Assembly: GCA_026992595.1 (NCBI GenBank)
Contig: JALWZW010000002.1
Location: 21,414-29,379 of the forward strand
Origin: Microcaldota archaeon
Lineage (GTDB): Archaea; Micrarchaeota; Micrarchaeia; Anstonellales; Bilamarchaeaceae
Direction of reading: 5' to 3'
DNA length: 7,966 bases
Shown: positions 6,678-7,966 of the stretch, piece after piece
Layout: each line of letters starts with the position of its first letter
How positions within the stretch are numbered: the stretch's first letter is position 1
The notes under the pieces: model-generated
Told to the model about the DNA's origin: nothing
The model's database searches: none
What the model saw: the letters and a program-made list of their open reading frames with translations, nothing else
Position numbers and translations under genes: made by a program

Positions 6678-6996
6678 CTTAAGCGGAGAAGTGAAAGAGA
6701 GGGTTATTAGGATATGGGAGAATATGGGGAAAGAGGATAGAGACCATTTTATTAATCAAGTGGCGCTTGCAATGAGTATATGGGGGAGTGATAAAGAAGG
6801 AAGGGCGCTGGTATTAGATGTGCTTAATGAGATGGTAAAGAAAGGGAGCAGAAATCTGGCAGATTTTGGGCTGTTTGTGGAAGCCGCTATTAAAAACGCA
6901 AAAAACAAAAGCAAGATAAAGAGAGCGGCTATTATATTGGAAGGATATAGAATTAAACATGCATTGCCCTCAGAACCACACATGCCTATAGTATAG
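6670..6996 (+). CDS. Small helical protein of unknown function
   Basis: I do not recognise this 108-residue protein. It appears all-helical and soluble, without cysteines, signal peptide or membrane segment. An acidic/amphipathic first part (1-35, with KEDRDHFINQVALAMSIWG at 21-39) is followed by helices at about 43-57 and 64-78 and a basic Lys/Arg patch at 75-96, which could bind nucleic acid. The ATG at 6670 is well supported by GGTGGAGGG at 6656-6664, five bases upstream. It overlaps the preceding unknown gene by 8 bases, so the two are probably co-translated and may act together. pus10 starts 24 bases after it. Any link to DNA polymerase or tRNA modification rests on position only. Confidence 0.75.
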   Translation: MLDLSGEVKERVIRIWENMGKEDRDHFINQVALAMSIWGSDKEGRALVLDVLNEMVKKGSRNLADFGLFVEAAIKNAKNKSKIKRAAIILEGYRIKHALPSEPHMPIV

Positions 6997-7020
6997 AAGA
7001 AAGGTAAATCGCTGGATAGT

Positions 7021-7966
7021 ATGGCGATAACACTATGCGAGTTTTGCAAGATAGGGGAAATACCTTTAGGAACATGCTATGTGTGCGAGGGGAAAAGCGC
7101 ATTAGTAGATAAAATGCTAAGTGAGATAAAGGATAAAATAAAAAAATACAAAACATATTCGCTTTCCTTAAGGCTTCCGCGAGAGTGGCAAATAAAGGAA
7201 GAGATAATATGGGATTATAGAAGCGAATATAAATGCATAAAGGAGAAACTTAATAGAAAGATAAAGGAAGAAATAAAGAAAATAGGGGGGCCGCAATTTG
7301 ACAAAGAGGGAGAGGTAAGGGTAGTATTTGATTTTAAGGAAGAAAAAGTTGAGATAGAGCATAATGACCTTTTTTTGTTTGGGCGCTATTTTAAAGGTAA
7401 AAAAGGCCTTTCGCAAACAAGATGGGTTTGCTCCTCTTGTAAAGGAAAGGGATGCAAAAAATGCAACAACAAAGGAAAACTTTATTTATCGGTTGAGGAG
7501 GTTATAGGAGAGCAATTTAAAGAAAAAAGCGGGGCAGAAGATTATATATTTCACGCCTCTGGACGGGAGGATATAGATGCAACAAACAGCGCAGGTAGGC
7601 CTTTTGTTTTGAGGCTTAAGAAGGCGAAAAAAAGGGATTTTAGATTGGAATTTGAAGAAAGAGAGGGGGTAAAAGTGAAAGACCTGAAGACAGTGGGGAG
7701 GGAGAAGGTGGAAGTGGTGACAGAATCTCATTTTGACAAGGCATATTTGGCATGGGTGGAATTTGAAGAGGAACCTCACTTGGAAAATATTAGAGAAATT
7801 ATAGGGAAGGAGATAAGGCAAAGAACTCCGCGCAGGGTGTTGAGAAGAAGGAGCGATATTGTGAGGAAAAGGAAAATATTTGATATAAAAATAAAAAAGA
7901 GGGAAGAGAGGAGGGTTCTTTTTTACATTAAGGCAGAAGCAGGCACCTATATAAAAGAACTCATCT
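7021..7966 (+). CDS. pus10: tRNA pseudouridine synthase Pus10 (C-terminus beyond window)
   Basis: The frame is open for 315 codons to the window edge. Archaeal Pus10 makes pseudouridine at positions 54 and 55 in the tRNA T-arm. Two zinc-type cysteine sets are visible: C6xxC9 with C19xxC22, then C137xxC140 with C145xxC148. Between them lies a THUMP-like region (about 40-125) ending in DLFLFGRYFKGKKGLSQTRW, close to the family pattern. The catalytic aspartate should be Asp184 in HASGREDID (178-186). RQRTPRRVLRRRSDIVRKRK (266-285) and EAGTYIKELI (306-315) are further signatures; about 30-40 residues should follow. The N-terminus is shorter than in many relatives. The loop after Asp186, ATNSAGRPF, differs from the usual VRMLGxGRPF. 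The start is 24 bases after the previous gene, with only a weak AAAGGT upstream. Confidence 0.93.
   Translation, partial: MAITLCEFCKIGEIPLGTCYVCEGKSALVDKMLSEIKDKIKKYKTYSLSLRLPREWQIKEEIIWDYRSEYKCIKEKLNRKIKEEIKKIGGPQFDKEGEVRVVFDFKEEKVEIEHNDLFLFGRYFKGKKGLSQTRWVCSSCKGKGCKKCNNKGKLYLSVEEVIGEQFKEKSGAEDYIFHASGREDIDATNSAGRPFVLRLKKAKKRDFRLEFEEREGVKVKDLKTVGREKVEVVTESHFDKAYLAWVEFEEEPHLENIREIIGKEIRQRTPRRVLRRRSDIVRKRKIFDIKIKKREERRVLFYIKAEAGTYIKELI

Noticed and set aside
7552..7605. Frameshift in pus10 explaining the odd loop
   Set aside because: Family motifs on both sides are in the same frame and no compensating pair of indels is needed to read through.
7168..7821. Two leftward frames (7168-7416 and 7486-7821) with hydrophobic, membrane-like translations
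   Set aside because: They are antisense to the continuous Pus10 frame, whose zinc and catalytic motifs are clear; the hydrophobicity comes from reading the complement of Lys/Glu codons.
1..7966. tRNA, rRNA, CRISPR array, insertion sequence
   Set aside because: Intergenic DNA is tiny (92, 20 and 24 bases), and no direct-repeat arrays, terminal inverted repeats or cloverleaf-like segments were seen.

Overview
The window reads as a compact archaeal chromosome segment at roughly 42% G+C (estimated from a few lines, not computed). A family B DNA polymerase with a C-terminal PCNA-interaction motif, an Ogg2-type 8-oxoguanine glycosylase and a Pus10 pseudouridine synthase together point to Archaea. 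So do the AGA/AGG-rich arginine and ATA-rich isoleucine codon use and the TATA/BRE-like promoters placed for leaderless transcripts. Very short gaps and overlaps, small proteins and a bacterial-style surface domain would fit a DPANN-type or other small-genome archaeon. That lineage call is inference. The strongly purine-rich coding strands and Lys/Glu-rich proteins would also fit a thermophile.

Positions 1-2377 are one large leftward gene, cut by the window edge, for a secreted lipoprotein-like surface protein. It has a signal peptide with a lipobox, a GEVED-type domain, an acidic Pro/Gly linker, a cysteine cluster, a helical coiled-coil-like stretch and a final region of unknown function. 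It is separated by only 92 bases from a rightward gene run, and each side of that gap carries a TATA-like element at the spacing expected for transcription starting at the start codon.

Positions 2470-7966 carry seven rightward genes with overlaps or gaps of at most 24 bases, probably one operon or two closely coupled ones. They encode a Bcp/PrxQ peroxiredoxin, a PduO-type cob(I)alamin adenosyltransferase, an Ogg2-type DNA glycosylase/lyase, family B DNA polymerase, two small proteins I do not recognise, and Pus10 (C-terminal end missing). The first four suggest a theme of oxidative-damage control and DNA maintenance: peroxide removal, excision of oxidised guanine, and a polymerase that keeps the archaeal uracil-sensing residues. 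The adenosyltransferase would join this theme if the organism uses a B12-dependent ribonucleotide reductase, which this window cannot show.

The points most worth a second look are the GEVED-domain archaeal lipoprotein, the missing usual ATG at the start of polB (an ATA triplet sits where a start is expected, behind a Shine-Dalgarno-like sequence), a non-consensus loop next to the Pus10 catalytic aspartate, a peroxiredoxin lacking the usual resolving cysteine, two unknown genes between polB and pus10, and a marked excess of the tetranucleotide GCGC. I saw no RNA genes, CRISPR array, insertion sequence or intein.
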